From contig SGPL01000460.1 in NCBI GenBank assembly GCA_004802705.1, positions 10,302 to 26,349 of the forward strand: DNA of 16,048 nucleotides. Reading direction: 5' to 3'. This document shows, one piece after another, positions 1-9,647 of this stretch. The DNA is from Bondarzewia mesenterica (lineage: Eukaryota; Basidiomycota; Agaricomycetes; Russulales; Bondarzewiaceae). Both the position numbers and the translations under genes were made by a program. The stretch's first letter is position 1. Each line of letters starts with the position of its first letter. The notes below the pieces were generated by a model, which was given only the letters and a program-made list of their open reading frames with translations, was not told where the DNA came from and ran no database searches.

Positions 1-108
1 CNNATNNGCCNNNNTNNNCNGNNNTNNCNGANGTNGNNNANGNTGGAAAGNNTGNGNATNNNGNTTTTGCGNTNTTNGCNNTNTNCGCAATNNNCGACAG
101 ANNNCNNN
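1..108. other. low-quality N-rich edge
   Basis: Roughly half of the bases are N, so neither frame nor splice sites can be read here. The pterin dehydratase-like gene on the minus strand runs into this stretch, so its C-terminus cannot be recovered from this window. Confidence 0.95.
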
Positions 109-1164
109 NGATCTTGGGTCGCTCTTTCGAAGTTTCCTCCGCGAACTACACAGGGCCATTAGCATCAAGATATAAATCAGAATGCAATGCAAACGGAAGC
201 GAGGCCGACGCACTTGGCGTTTTTCGTTCTGTGCTTCCACCCTCTTCCTGAGAATCTCTCCAATCCTTTGCCTCTCGTGCAACTCCTTCGTGACCAACCG
301 GAACTGCGTCATCAAATTCTTCACCGTGATGGGGCGCTCCCGCCATGGGCGCATAATCACCATCCGCTGGAATCCGGTCTTCTTGAGCATATCGACATAT
401 AGTTCCTCTGCATGATATGCCAGACGAATGTCGTGATAGGTCACGCCCGGTTTTAACGCACGCTCGCCGATCATGGCCGACTCAGCCGCGATTTGCGATT
501 CGTGGGGCAAATAACCCGAGTGTGTATGGCAGAACATGAACAGTTTGTCGTTTGTGAATTGAATCATTGGATGGTGCTAGCGCGATAAATCAGCGCGAAG
601 ACGTCAGTGTACCTACTTCAAACTTGGATGAAAACGCACCTTCACTTTGATTGTGAACTGTGTGAAGTCGGTCACAAATTGCATGAGGGCATGATCGTTG
701 GGGAATACAAACAACTTCCTGAGGGCAGGGACCACCATATCCTGCTCGACCCAATGAAAAGCGAAACTCCAACCACGATGATACAATGGTTTAATGTATG
801 TTTCGATGTCCTCGTTGTTTACGAGGAAGGCTGGGTACGAAGGTCTGGCTGGGGGAGGAGGAAGAGGGTAGAACTGGTCGCCATTTGGTGTAGGTCTATT
901 CGAGTTCCCATATTCTTCTGCGGATTCGGCATCGTCGAACTCGAGTTCGGCTATTTCGGATGCTCGATGTACGTCCATAGGCGTAAAAATATTCCGTTTA
1001 AACACAAACGGGGGCTTTTCAGGGTCTGAAGTGTCAGTCTCAGGGTCTGAGGTGTCAGACATGCACCTGCGTCCGTGGAGGGCAGGAACCAGTGCGGCTC
1101 TTTGACAAAACCCATAGGTGGCGGGTCTTGCTGCAGAGAATAGGCGTGTCGCTCTAGCGTACAT
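109..1164 (-). CDS. pterin-4a-carbinolamine dehydratase-like protein, probably mitochondrial (3' end missing)
   Basis: Family role: dehydration of 4a-hydroxytetrahydropterins (pterin recycling). Seen: exon 1 at 1164-640, intron 639-577 (GTGCGT donor), exon 2 at 576-214, intron 213-146 (CTAAT branch-like motif just before the acceptor), exon 3 from 145 into the N-rich edge. All junctions are phase 0. The first splice creates the family's hallmark HHP motif (residues about 176-178), preceded by an F-x-x-x-F-x-x-F helix and followed by the THxG strand (HTHSGYLP) and a GVTYHDIRLA segment resembling the family's GLT-x-x-D-x-x-LA. The first ~40 residues are Arg/Ala/Ser-rich and low in acidic residues, like a mitochondrial presequence; ATG 1164 is the first in-frame ATG. 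A charged, helix-prone tail of more than 60 residues follows the domain. Enzymatic activity is inferred. The extra residues after HTHSG are unusual, so a non-catalytic relative is possible. Confidence 0.72.
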
Positions 1165-1230
1165 GGGAGACGGTAACAAGTTTTGTTTCTTCTTAAATAG
1201 CTCGAATTCAAAGTCGCAAGCATAGTGTGA

Positions 1231-1238
1231 TTACGTCA
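1231..1238. promoter_or_regulatory. bZIP/CRE-like site TTACGTCA
   Basis: The 8-mer TTACGTCA (TGACGTAA on the minus strand) lies about 67 bp upstream of the dehydratase-like start. It sits in the 254-bp gap between that gene and the end of the decarboxylase gene. It matches the consensus class bound by CREB/ATF-type bZIP factors. An 8-mer can occur by chance, so function is only inferred. Confidence 0.3.
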
Positions 1239-1418
1239 GATCATTTGGACGGATTTGTCTTGTGAGACTGAGTGAGTGTAGCTGATGTAGTCTCCGTTGC
1301 GGCCTACACAGAAGACAGTCATTCTGTGTTAGGAGGTGAGTGCATCTCCACCGTCGATTCCGGGCTCGCCTACTTGGTATCTAGTACAATGTGTTCTGTT
1401 CTTTCCATGTTCTACACT

Positions 1419-2738
1419 CTAAGCCAATGATTTCGGCAAGCCTTCGGACCCCAGTAAAGCTTCCTCTTCTCCAAGCCTCCTCGGTCCATCTCCAACTCTC
1501 GTATGGATCAAACCCTTCACGGCACCAATCTCAAATTTTTTTGCCACGGCGGAATTGAATCCGTCCACAACTCTTCCCTCCGTGACTCCAGTGTTCCCAA
1601 ACAAACCAAACGGATCCTTGAATGGTTCAGCCTGGGGGAAATAGTTAACGATCAACTCCACAATCTCTTTGATGTTTTCCTTGGGCGCGTAGATAACCGC
1701 GTTCGGACCCGCGTCGTATGTGTACGCAGCCTTGATATTTCCTCCACTCTCGACGGACACGCGATTATACTCCGTAATCAACGCAATGATCGCGCGGCTA
1801 ACATCGTTCATGTAGAAAATTGGAGGATCCGTATCCAGCGCGACAGCATGAAATTGATTGGAGTCCTGCATAGTGATGCGGGCAAAGGTGTCAAAGTCCT
1901 TTGCGATGATTGCTTGGGAGATGGCGCGCATACGTTCGGGGACAACGTGTTTGATTCGATGTTGGAGGAGTGGGGAGGTCTCGACAGTGCGCTGCATGCC
2001 GGACGTAGAGGAAGTGCCCTTCTTGACGTCGGAGACAACGCAAATCAGGGCGTGGATATCTGGCCAATGTTCGCGCGGGGCAATTTCAACAGCGAGAGAG
2101 TCGGAGCCATCTGGTAAGCTGCCTTGCTCCCATGCTACGAAACCACCAAAGAGAGAGCGGCAGGCAGACCCGGATCCCTGGCGGGCGATGAGAGAGAGCT
2201 CCGATGGGGATGCGGGAAGGGCATAGAGCGCTGCGAGGGAGGCGACTAGCGCCGCGAATCCAGATGCAGATGAGGCGAGACCAGCGGCCGTAGGAAAATT
2301 GTTGCGAGAGCAAATGTGGACGGGGAATTCAGATAGCTAGAGGGAAACAACAGTCCGATAAACAGTGATTGTCGGAGGAAGAAGAAGCTTACCTTTGGCT
2401 CATTAGAATTCTTCTCCATCTCTCGTCGCAAGCGCTTCATCTCGCTGATGCAAATAGCAAGTCGACTGCCCTCCTTGATTTCTTCCTCTTTGCCATTGAG
2501 CCAAAGTCTGTCCCTCTCGAATGAAGGGTCAGCACGAGAGGTAGTCGTTGACCTGAGATGATCCTGATCCAAGGTAACTGAAAGAGAAGAGTTGGTTGGG
2601 AGGTTCAACTTTGTGTCTCTCTTTCCCCAATATCTAGGAGGCAATGGTAAGGTTGATCGGTGGTGTGACTGCAAGGCAGACTGACTTGATGCAGGCAATG
2701 TTGACTGGGGCTGAGGCGGTAGCTTGAAAGACGGTCAT
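1419..2738 (-). CDS. ERG19: diphosphomevalonate decarboxylase (mevalonate pathway)
   Basis: Catalyses ATP-dependent decarboxylation of mevalonate 5-diphosphate to isopentenyl diphosphate, the last step of the mevalonate route feeding ergosterol and other isoprenoids. Exon 1 is 2738-2686, exon 2 is 2633-2393, exon 3 is 2336-1419. Introns of 52 and 56 nt have GTCAGT and GTAAGC donors. The spliced CDS is 1212 nt, giving 403 residues, close to the family's usual ~400. The first intron splits a Lys codon inside the conserved N-terminal NIACIKYWGKRD motif. The GHMP-type phosphate-binding loop is clear at the start of exon 3 (FPTAAGLASSASGFAAL), followed by RQGSGSACRSLFGGF and a C-terminal half with the family's AYTYDAGPNA segment. 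No frame problems were found. The gene is divergent from CCR4, with 531 bp between the starts. Start ATG 2738 begins the MTVFQATASAPVNIA N-terminus expected of the family. Confidence 0.95.
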
Positions 2739-3269
2739 GATGAAGATCAGGTAGGCTGCGATAGCAAAGGAGAAAAGGTTCTACAGGCCAGAAGGCGACG
2801 AAGGAAACCTTATGTACAGTTGGCTATCGCGAAGAACACGCTCCTGGTGTAATGCACAAGTAAATGGTCTCATTATGCATCAGGATCTCCGATTCGCCTT
2901 GTACGGTGGCTGAGTCATGTCATTTGTGTCACGGGCGTCGGTCACGGCGTTACTTCCTTACCTGACGTACTTACGTTTCCCAGTTGGAGCGCCGACCGAC
3001 AACCACAGTTCTTCCAGCACCGCCATCGACGACGACGACGACCAAGACATCTTGCACTGCCCTCTTCGGCACATTCCCTTTCAGTGCACATCTTCTCTAT
3101 TCTTGATCTACATCTGCCTTGTCGATTGACTCTTACTCCGTTCTTGTCTTCTTCCACTGTTTCACAATCTTTCCTCCCTCTCTTCGTCCTCAAGACTAGA
3201 GTTCCCTCTGGTCTCCGACGACCGCAGGCAGCCGCCTCCTCAGCAGCACTGTTTCAACCACCCAATGCG
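2739..3269. promoter_or_regulatory. divergent promoter region between ERG19 and CCR4
   Basis: This 531-bp gap lies between two divergent starts. It holds a perfect AP-1/Gcn4-class site TGAGTCA at 2911-2917 and a pyrimidine-rich stretch (about 3060-3190) typical of leader regions before the CCR4 start. An ATG-initiated 70-codon ORF (2917-3129, plus strand) lies here but resembles no family I know. If CCR4 transcription begins upstream of it, it would be an upstream ORF. No other gene is seen. Confidence 0.55.
2911..2917. promoter_or_regulatory. AP-1/Gcn4-type bZIP site TGAGTCA
   Basis: This perfect TGAGTCA heptamer (TGACTCA on the other strand) lies in the divergent ERG19/CCR4 promoter, about 175 bp from the ERG19 start and 350 bp from the CCR4 start. 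In fungi this sequence is the target of Gcn4/Cpc1- and Yap-type bZIP factors. Binding here is inferred. Confidence 0.35.
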
Positions 3270-5694
3270 ATGTTTTACCCTCAGCAATCCCCAGGCATAG
3301 CTCACAAGCTCCCGACGCACCATGANCAGTCTGCTTGGGCCCGCCCCACACATACCTTTGGTCCCCACCCTCCGCCCCCTTCCCCCGGATATCCGCTGTA
3401 CGCCAATGGAAACGTTTGGGCATATGCAGCACCACATTCCTCCGCTACAGCACCATCACCAGACTTCATTGTCACACTACCCATCTCCCCCGACAAACGG
3501 AAACGTGAACGTGCATGGTCATGTCGGCCTCGGACAGGCATCACCTGGCAGCGCTGCAAGTCAAATAATTACGCCGCACTGGCAACAGCAGTTGTTGAAG
3601 TGCGAGGTACGTTGTATCTCTTTGTCCCCTATTCATGCCGTCGAATCAGTATGTCACGACTCATGCTCTTGTTTTTTCCCATCATTCCTTCAGATGATTC
3701 GCGCCTCTCGATCACCCCATCATCGTGCTCGTGCCAGCGCCATGGCTTCTCGAACTGTCACAAAGTCTGCTATTCCTATCACGAATCCCAACAAACCACC
3801 ACCGCCAGAACCCAATGGAATTGGAAAGGATGGGGATGGGGATGGGGGAGAGTCAACAGCGGGGACAGTGAATGGCACCGAACCATCTCCGAAGGCGGCT
3901 GGTGCGAATCCAGTAAATCACCCTTCGTCGACGGTCGGGCCAATCGCTGAAGCACCTCGGCCAACTGCTCAAAGACCACCACCGAATACGTGGAACTCTT
4001 TGGACATGGGGGGGCGTTCAGATTAAGAATCTTCCGCCCACATCCGGGCTTTTCTCCTTCACCTTCCTCACCAATCTTTACCTCAACCACAATGCTCTTA
4101 ACCGAATTCCTCCCGAAATTGCGAAGCTACGCCATCTTGAGCTTTTAGATCTCTCAGGAAATAACCTCGTCACCCTACCTCGGGAGATGGGCATGCTGAC
4201 CCAATTGAAGGAGTTGTATCTGTATGACAATCACATCTCGATTATCCCTCCGGAGTTAGGTAGTTTGCACCAGCTGCAGACGCTTGGAATCGAGGGAAAT
4301 CCGATAGACTCCTCGCTGAAGGCCATAGTGCAGAAGGAGGGCACACCAGCGTTCATTTCGTACCTTCGCGATACCTGTCCTGCCCCTACCCCGCCTCCCG
4401 AGCGTCAATGGCAATGGCTCATCAGCCAACCGGAACGCGACGCTATGGACTCGGATCCAAACGTTGAGACGTTCAGCGTCCTTTGCTACAACATCCTCTG
4501 TGAAAAGTACGCAACGGAACGGCTCTACGGGTATACACCTGCGTGGGCGCTCGCGTGGGAATACCGCAAGGAGCTTATATTGGCGGAGCTTATCCATCAC
4601 AACACGGATTTCCTTTGTTTGCAGGAGGTGGACAATGCCCAATACGAGGATTATTTCGTGAAGAAGCTGGCGGACTTGGACTACGAGGGCGTGTATTGGC
4701 CGAAGTCCAGGTACAAGACTATGAACGATACGGACCGACGGTTGGTAGATGGATGCGCAACATTCTTCAAGAAATCCAAGTACGTTTTCGATTTCCATGA
4801 TGATTGTCTGGCGCGAGGGACTTATATTCTCTTTAGATACCAACTAGTAGAGAAGCATCTTGTCGAGTTCAGCGCGGTGGCCATGCAGCGGCAGGACTTC
4901 AAGAAGACGGATGACATGTTCAATCGAGTCCTGATTAAGGACAACATCGCAGTTGTTTGTCTGTTCGAGAATCGGGAGACGGGTACGCGGTTCATCATCG
5001 CCAACGCCCACATTCACTGGGATCCAGCATATCGGGATGTCAAGCTCGTGCAGGTGGCACTCCTGATTGATGAAGTTGAGAAGATCGCCAATCACTTTGC
5101 AAAATATCCGCCACGATTGCCTGCGCCGTCTCCTACGACGTCGTCACCGTCGTCACATGCCGACGATCCTGCGTCGAGGCCAGCGCCGATATACTCTGAC
5201 GGCACAAAGATCCCTTTAATTGTTTGCGGTGACTTCAACTCCGTGCCTGCGAGTGGTGTATACGAGTACCTCTCCAATGGCGGCGTTCCCTCCGATCACC
5301 CCGATTTTATGTCGCACTCGTATGGCAAGTACACTTCAGATGGACTAAAACACCGTTTGGGACTCAAGAGCGCGTACGCGGGCATCGGCGAGCTGCCTTT
5401 GACCAACTATACGCCCAGCTTCCAAGGCCATATCGACTATATCTGGTATTCGACGGCTAATCTCGCTGTGAATGCCGTTCTGGGTGAAGTAGATAAGTCT
5501 TATTTGGAGAAAGTGGTCGGATTCCCGAATGCTCACTACCCCTCCGAGTACGTCTCGCTTCTTTTAATCTCCTTTGGATAGGCCGCTGACCATTGTTTTG
5601 CAGCCACGTCTGCATCATGAGCGAGTTTCGCGTGAAGCCGCCACGAGAACCGCAATCGCGTCCCCCACCCGTGTTTCCCAACTCACATTCATAA
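3270..5694 (+). CDS. CCR4: CCR4, catalytic 3'-5' poly(A) deadenylase of the CCR4-NOT complex (two apparent frameshifts)
   Basis: Shortens poly(A) tails as a nuclease subunit of CCR4-NOT. Exon 1 is 3270-3606, exon 2 is 3694-5547, exon 3 is 5604-5694; introns are 87 and 56 nt. The first ~250 residues are rich in Pro, His, Gln and Ser, with a LLKCE/MIRASRSPHHRARASAMASR junction. Leucine-rich repeats follow (from about 4040: LYLNHN, LDLSGNNLVTLP, LYLYDNHISIIP). The EEP nuclease domain runs to the end, with SVLCYNILC, LCLQEVD, NAHIHWDP, VCGDFNS, HIDYIWYS and SDH catalytic or conserved motifs. A Pro/Ser-rich insert lies before GDFNS. One extra base near 3405-3420 and one in a 7-G run (4008-4014) shift the frame. 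Dropping both gives 2280 nt, or 759 residues, and restores a WNSLDMGGVQIKNL segment corresponding to yeast Ccr4's LRR entry. The 30-residue tail after SDH is Pro-rich. One N lies at 3326. The catalytic half is intact. Confidence 0.93.
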
Positions 5695-6492
5695 GAGGAT
5701 CCCCTGCCTTCCTCCACACCCTTTCTCTATCCATTCTCTCAACTCCCCCCCTCTGTACATGTTAATCTGTTTTCTAAAGTGTTGATACAATTCATGCCTA
5801 TACGTTTTACACTTTCTCCCCTTTCTCATCGGTCCCCACAATCCCCCCTTTCCCATCACAAACCCCCTCTCTTTGGCTTCGTGAACGATCCGTCTATCCG
5901 TCCGTGTCACATGTCATCGTTTGATTGATTGCTGTTCTTTTCTGGTTACTTTTTAAATTACTTCTCGTCAGTCTTGTAGCATGTGCGTGTATGGCTCTCT
6001 CTTGAAACAAATCTCCTTTGAAACCCTTAAGCTGCCGTAGCTGTCTGCGTGTGCATCTGTACCACTAAACCCCCTCCTGAATACTACAGTAACAGAGTGC
6101 TACAGCGCACTCCAGGAGACCTCTAGAGTAGGTTCCGGTTCACAGATGAGTCACGGTCTCACTCTCCGTTTTGATAGCATTGCTTGTTTCTTGTTTCGTT
6201 TCAGATCCCAATACTCTCAAAGCTTACCGCTATCATTGCATCAAATCTTCTATCCTATCTTGGTGATTTTATTAGTGCTTAGGCCTCTTTTGATTGAATA
6301 AGACAGCACGCACGTCCACGAGAAGAGAAAGTGCTTTTCTTTCCCCGTGACAGATGACGCGTCGCGTCTCGTGATCACTACGCGTCTCCCTCTCCCGCTG
6401 CCCTCTTCGGGTCTTCCTTTTCTTCATTCCTTCCTCTGCCCTAGCAAGTGAACCACTCATTCATCTCTACCATTATACCCATCACCTGTATC
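5695..6492. other. intergenic: CCR4 3' region and muskelin leader
   Basis: These 798 bp hold no supportable gene. The left part is C/T-rich with T-rich runs suited to a 3' UTR. A bulged inverted repeat lies at 6074-6118. From about 6320 to 6442 the sequence is strongly pyrimidine-rich, as is common just upstream of fungal start sites. The longest ORFs here are antisense and low-complexity, with no family resemblance. Confidence 0.6.
6074..6118. repeat. nested inverted repeat (bulged hairpin)
   Basis: CTCCTG (6074-6079) pairs with CAGGAG (6113-6118). Inside it GAGTGC (6095-6100) pairs with GCACTC (6107-6112) across a 6-nt loop. The two 3' arms are contiguous, while the 5' arms are separated by 15 nt, so the fold would carry one large bulge. 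It lies about 380 bp after the CCR4 stop. Two 6-bp stems can arise by chance. Confidence 0.35.
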
Positions 6493-9400
6493 ATGACATC
6501 CGGCATCAATACACCGAAACCGTCACTCACGGGTCGTCTTACTTACACCATCGCAGGTGCCTCAGAATCCAGCCATCGTTACGTCCCCGAGAACGTCTTG
6601 GTGAATGCGCCGGATGATCAGTCGAGCAGATGGAGTGGTGTTCATGAAGGCTCGAATGTGAAGCAGTGGCTACTTCTGAAACTTGAGTCCCTTAGCGTCG
6701 TCGGTCTGTATTCACTTTCAAGCTCGACTTGTTACGAAGGTATGCTTACATGCTTCGTCTCTTTAGAGAGTATCACCTTTGGAAAGGTGAGGATATCACT
6801 GTATACAATTGGATTTTGACGGTGAATCTTCATAATTTACTGTTCCAGTTTAACAAGAGTGCGTGACCATGTTACAGTATTCGTAGACCCATATTCGGAC
6901 GCGCTCAATGTCCGATGGGCATTATAGACCATCCTTGCAACGTGAAGGAATTCAAAATTTACGTCGGTATGACAGAGGACCATATGACGGAGATTCTACA
7001 TGCTGGTCTCAAGAACGACACGGTCCCCGAAACCTTTCCTCTAAGACATGTCAATAGCGCCGGTGTTTGCTTCCCCAGTCGCTTCGTGAAGATCGTACCA
7101 CTCTCGTCTGTGTCTCTCATATTGCATACGACTGCTGCCATCTTGACACCGCCCTCTCTTTGTAGTGCGCATAGTCACAGCTTCCACGTTTCCATCTGGT
7201 TCCTTTCGCTCGCCGGCATCTCAGACGAGGCCTTCGTCAAGGAAGTGAAGCATGAGTACGATAAAGTCATACTTTTCTATATCAGTGTACTTGATTCTTG
7301 AGTGCTCACGATTTCCTTAGTATCGCGAAACGGCAGCGTTGCGTCACATTCTGAAGCACCTCCGCAAAACGTCGTTTCCTTGCACCATTCAAGTCCATAA
7401 TAGCGAAGTCAGGCATCCAGATTGAACACCCACTTGTCACACAATTGTACGAAAGCTTCGTGTCAAGAGGTGACTGGGCAGAGGCAGAGGCCATTCTCAA
7501 GCGGGCATCTTCAGCAGGATTATTCGATGTCTATTTGCTTTCCACTCAACCCCACGCGGTATGGAGACGCCTCTATGGTATGAACCCTGATGGAGATGTT
7601 CCCTGTCGTCGAGGCGGGCATGCTATGTGCATGGACGACGTCAATGGGATGGTATACATCTTCGGTGGGTGGGATGGCCACAACTGTCTCGATGATTTTT
7701 GGGTGTACGTGATCGACGAGGACCGATGGCAAGCGCTCAGTCGCAGTGCTTCTCAAGATAAGAACGGGCCCGGTCCAAGATCCTGTCACAAAATGGTATT
7801 TGACCTCAAAACGGGAGCGATCTATCTGTTGGGGAGGTTGTCGGAGAGCGGCGGTATGGCTGAAGATACCTTGAACGCTCCCCGCGAACCAAATGCATCT
7901 TCCGTCGATACCAGTGCGGATATGCCTGGATCCACCACTCTTAATGCTGAATTGTATCGCTATCATACGAGAGGTGCGAATGCTGGGAGCTGGGAGCTCT
8001 TGTCCAACGATACAGCGGTGGGTTTGGCGCTTGGTCTCTCTGGACTGTGTCTGACTGCGTTTGCAGGCATCGGGCGGCCCTCCTTTGATATTTGATCATC
8101 AAATGGTCATAGATTCTGAAGCTCAATTCCTCTATGTTTGCGGTGGTCGCGTTAGCGACGGACGTTCCGGTAGTGCTACCTACAAGTATTCCGGACTCTA
8201 TAGTTATGATATCGCCAACAATAAATGGCTACTACTCCAGTGAGTTTTCCCCGCTCTCGGTCCGCAGCTGTTAGTGAGCTTCGTGATCTTTAAGACCAAG
8301 GGGCAGCTCGGGCGCCACGCAACCTGCCTTGTCTCGGCGCCTCGGTCGGTGATCATCCTACGCTCACGTACAAAGCCACGACTGACCATAATGGCAAACA
8401 GGGCACTCTATGGTGCTCGACCCTAGAGGTCGCACCCTGTACATCTTCGCAGGCATGGAGGACGAGAGGTACCTGTCAGACATGTATGCCTACCACATCG
8501 ACACCAACGTTGCCACGGAGCTGTTCTCCAACTTCACTGACTCGGGTGGGCCCGATGCCGCCTTCACCCAGCGAGCCGTGATTGACCCTGCGCTTCGAGA
8601 GATCTACGTGTAAGTCGTCAGACGACGAGGTCCTCCAGGTCGCCCCACCGTTGACATTGTGGTTTCACATATACACAGGTACTGCGGCTTGACTCGGAGT
8701 CATCTGAATTCCATCCCGCGTCTCAAGGCCGATTCTGCGAACTGGATGTACCGGTACGACGAGCAGCCAGGGAGATGGTCCAAATTTGCCCGAGGAGGCA
8801 GACGAGGACACGATGACGGACGGAGGTGGGGTTCAGCAGCCCCGGATACGATACGCGCATCAGGTTGTCTACGACACCCGGAGGAAGACCTTATATCTGC
8901 ACGGCGGGAATGCCGGACGGCTACTGGAAACGGGCGAGCCTGACGATGGCAACAGCAGTGACGATGGATCGTCAGAACAAAGACTGGACGACCTTTGGAG
9001 CATGCAGTTGAAACGGTGAGTTCACTCAAAACATTTGCTTATCTCCTTCTGATGTCAATATACCAACAAGGCCTCACCCCGAAGAAATCGCTCGACGTGC
9101 TATCTACGAAGTTCGATGCCAGCAGTACGCCACCTCGATTGCTCATGCCGATCTACTCTCGACATGATTCTGACCAACGACGCCCCTCAGGTTCCGCGAG
9201 ATGTGCAGCGACACGCCGCCCGTCAAGGCGCTCAAGTTCCTCCAAACAGAAGTGTCCGAGGTGGTCGACCACAGCAGTCCCGGAGAAACGAGCACGTTCC
9301 GCCACCTCCTCTCGCACCTCCTCTCTCAGCAGCAAGAACAAGACGCGATTCGCGACGACGACGGCCCGCTAGCTTTCCGTAGCTCGAAGAAACGGTCGAG

Positions 9401-9647
9401 GCAAGAACGGTCGACGGACGACATCCACATGACCACGTCCGACGAGGACGCCGCGATGGCGATGGAGGACACCGTCGACGTCGCGAGCGAAGGCAAAGAC
9501 GACGTGGAACTGTTGTCGCAAGAGCGATTCGAGCAGCGGACGGAGGTGTTCGAGAGGCTGCTCGCGTTCTTCCCGCCCGACGCCAAGGAGCCCACCTCCG
9601 ACTTGATCGACATGATCGACTGGTGCGAAGAGAGCGTGCACGATTGA
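6493..9647 (+). CDS. muskelin homologue (discoidin-like, LisH/CTLH and kelch repeats; two apparent frameshifts)
   Basis: Animal muskelin is a kelch-repeat subunit of the CTLH/GID ubiquitin ligase; a similar role here is inferred. Twelve exons: 6493-6703, 6767-6786, 6849-6858, 6928-7105, 7166-7265, 7321-8017, 8067-8239, 8295-8344, 8402-8609, 8679-9015, 9071-9124, 9191-9647. The N-terminal discoidin-like domain has DQSSRWSG, SITFGK, HPCNVKEFK and RFVKIVPL. LisH/CTLH follows (YRETAALRHILKHLR, IEHPLVTQLYESFVSRGDW, LFDVYL). Then come six kelch units: RRGGHAM...YIFGGWDG, GPRSCHKM, FDHQM...YVCGGR, LGHSMVLDP...YIFAG, FTQRAVIDP...YVYCG and YAHQVVYD...LHGGN with LDDLWSMQL. The C-terminus has VKALKFLQTEVSEVVDHS and a Glu/Asp/Arg insert before the RTEVFERLLAFFP end. 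Extra bases near 7375-7381 and at 8785-8787 break the frame. Removing both gives 2493 nt, or 830 residues (human about 735). ATG 6493 is the first in-frame ATG. Confidence 0.94.

Noticed and set aside
1503..2117. 204-codon plus-strand ORF opposite ERG19
   Set aside because: It is the antisense shadow of the conserved decarboxylase exon.
2917..3129. 70-codon ORF upstream of CCR4 as a conserved uORF or separate gene
   Set aside because: No recognisable sequence, and it is unknown whether CCR4 transcripts extend this far; kept only as a remark in the promoter entry.
4256..4843. 195-codon minus-strand ORF opposite CCR4
   Set aside because: It is the antisense shadow of the LRR and nuclease coding sequence.
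6739..6766. Alternative muskelin donor GTATGC at 6740
   Set aside because: It would leave an intron of only about 27 nt and insert a non-conserved segment in the discoidin-like domain; the GTCTGT donor at 6704 gives a normal 63-nt intron.
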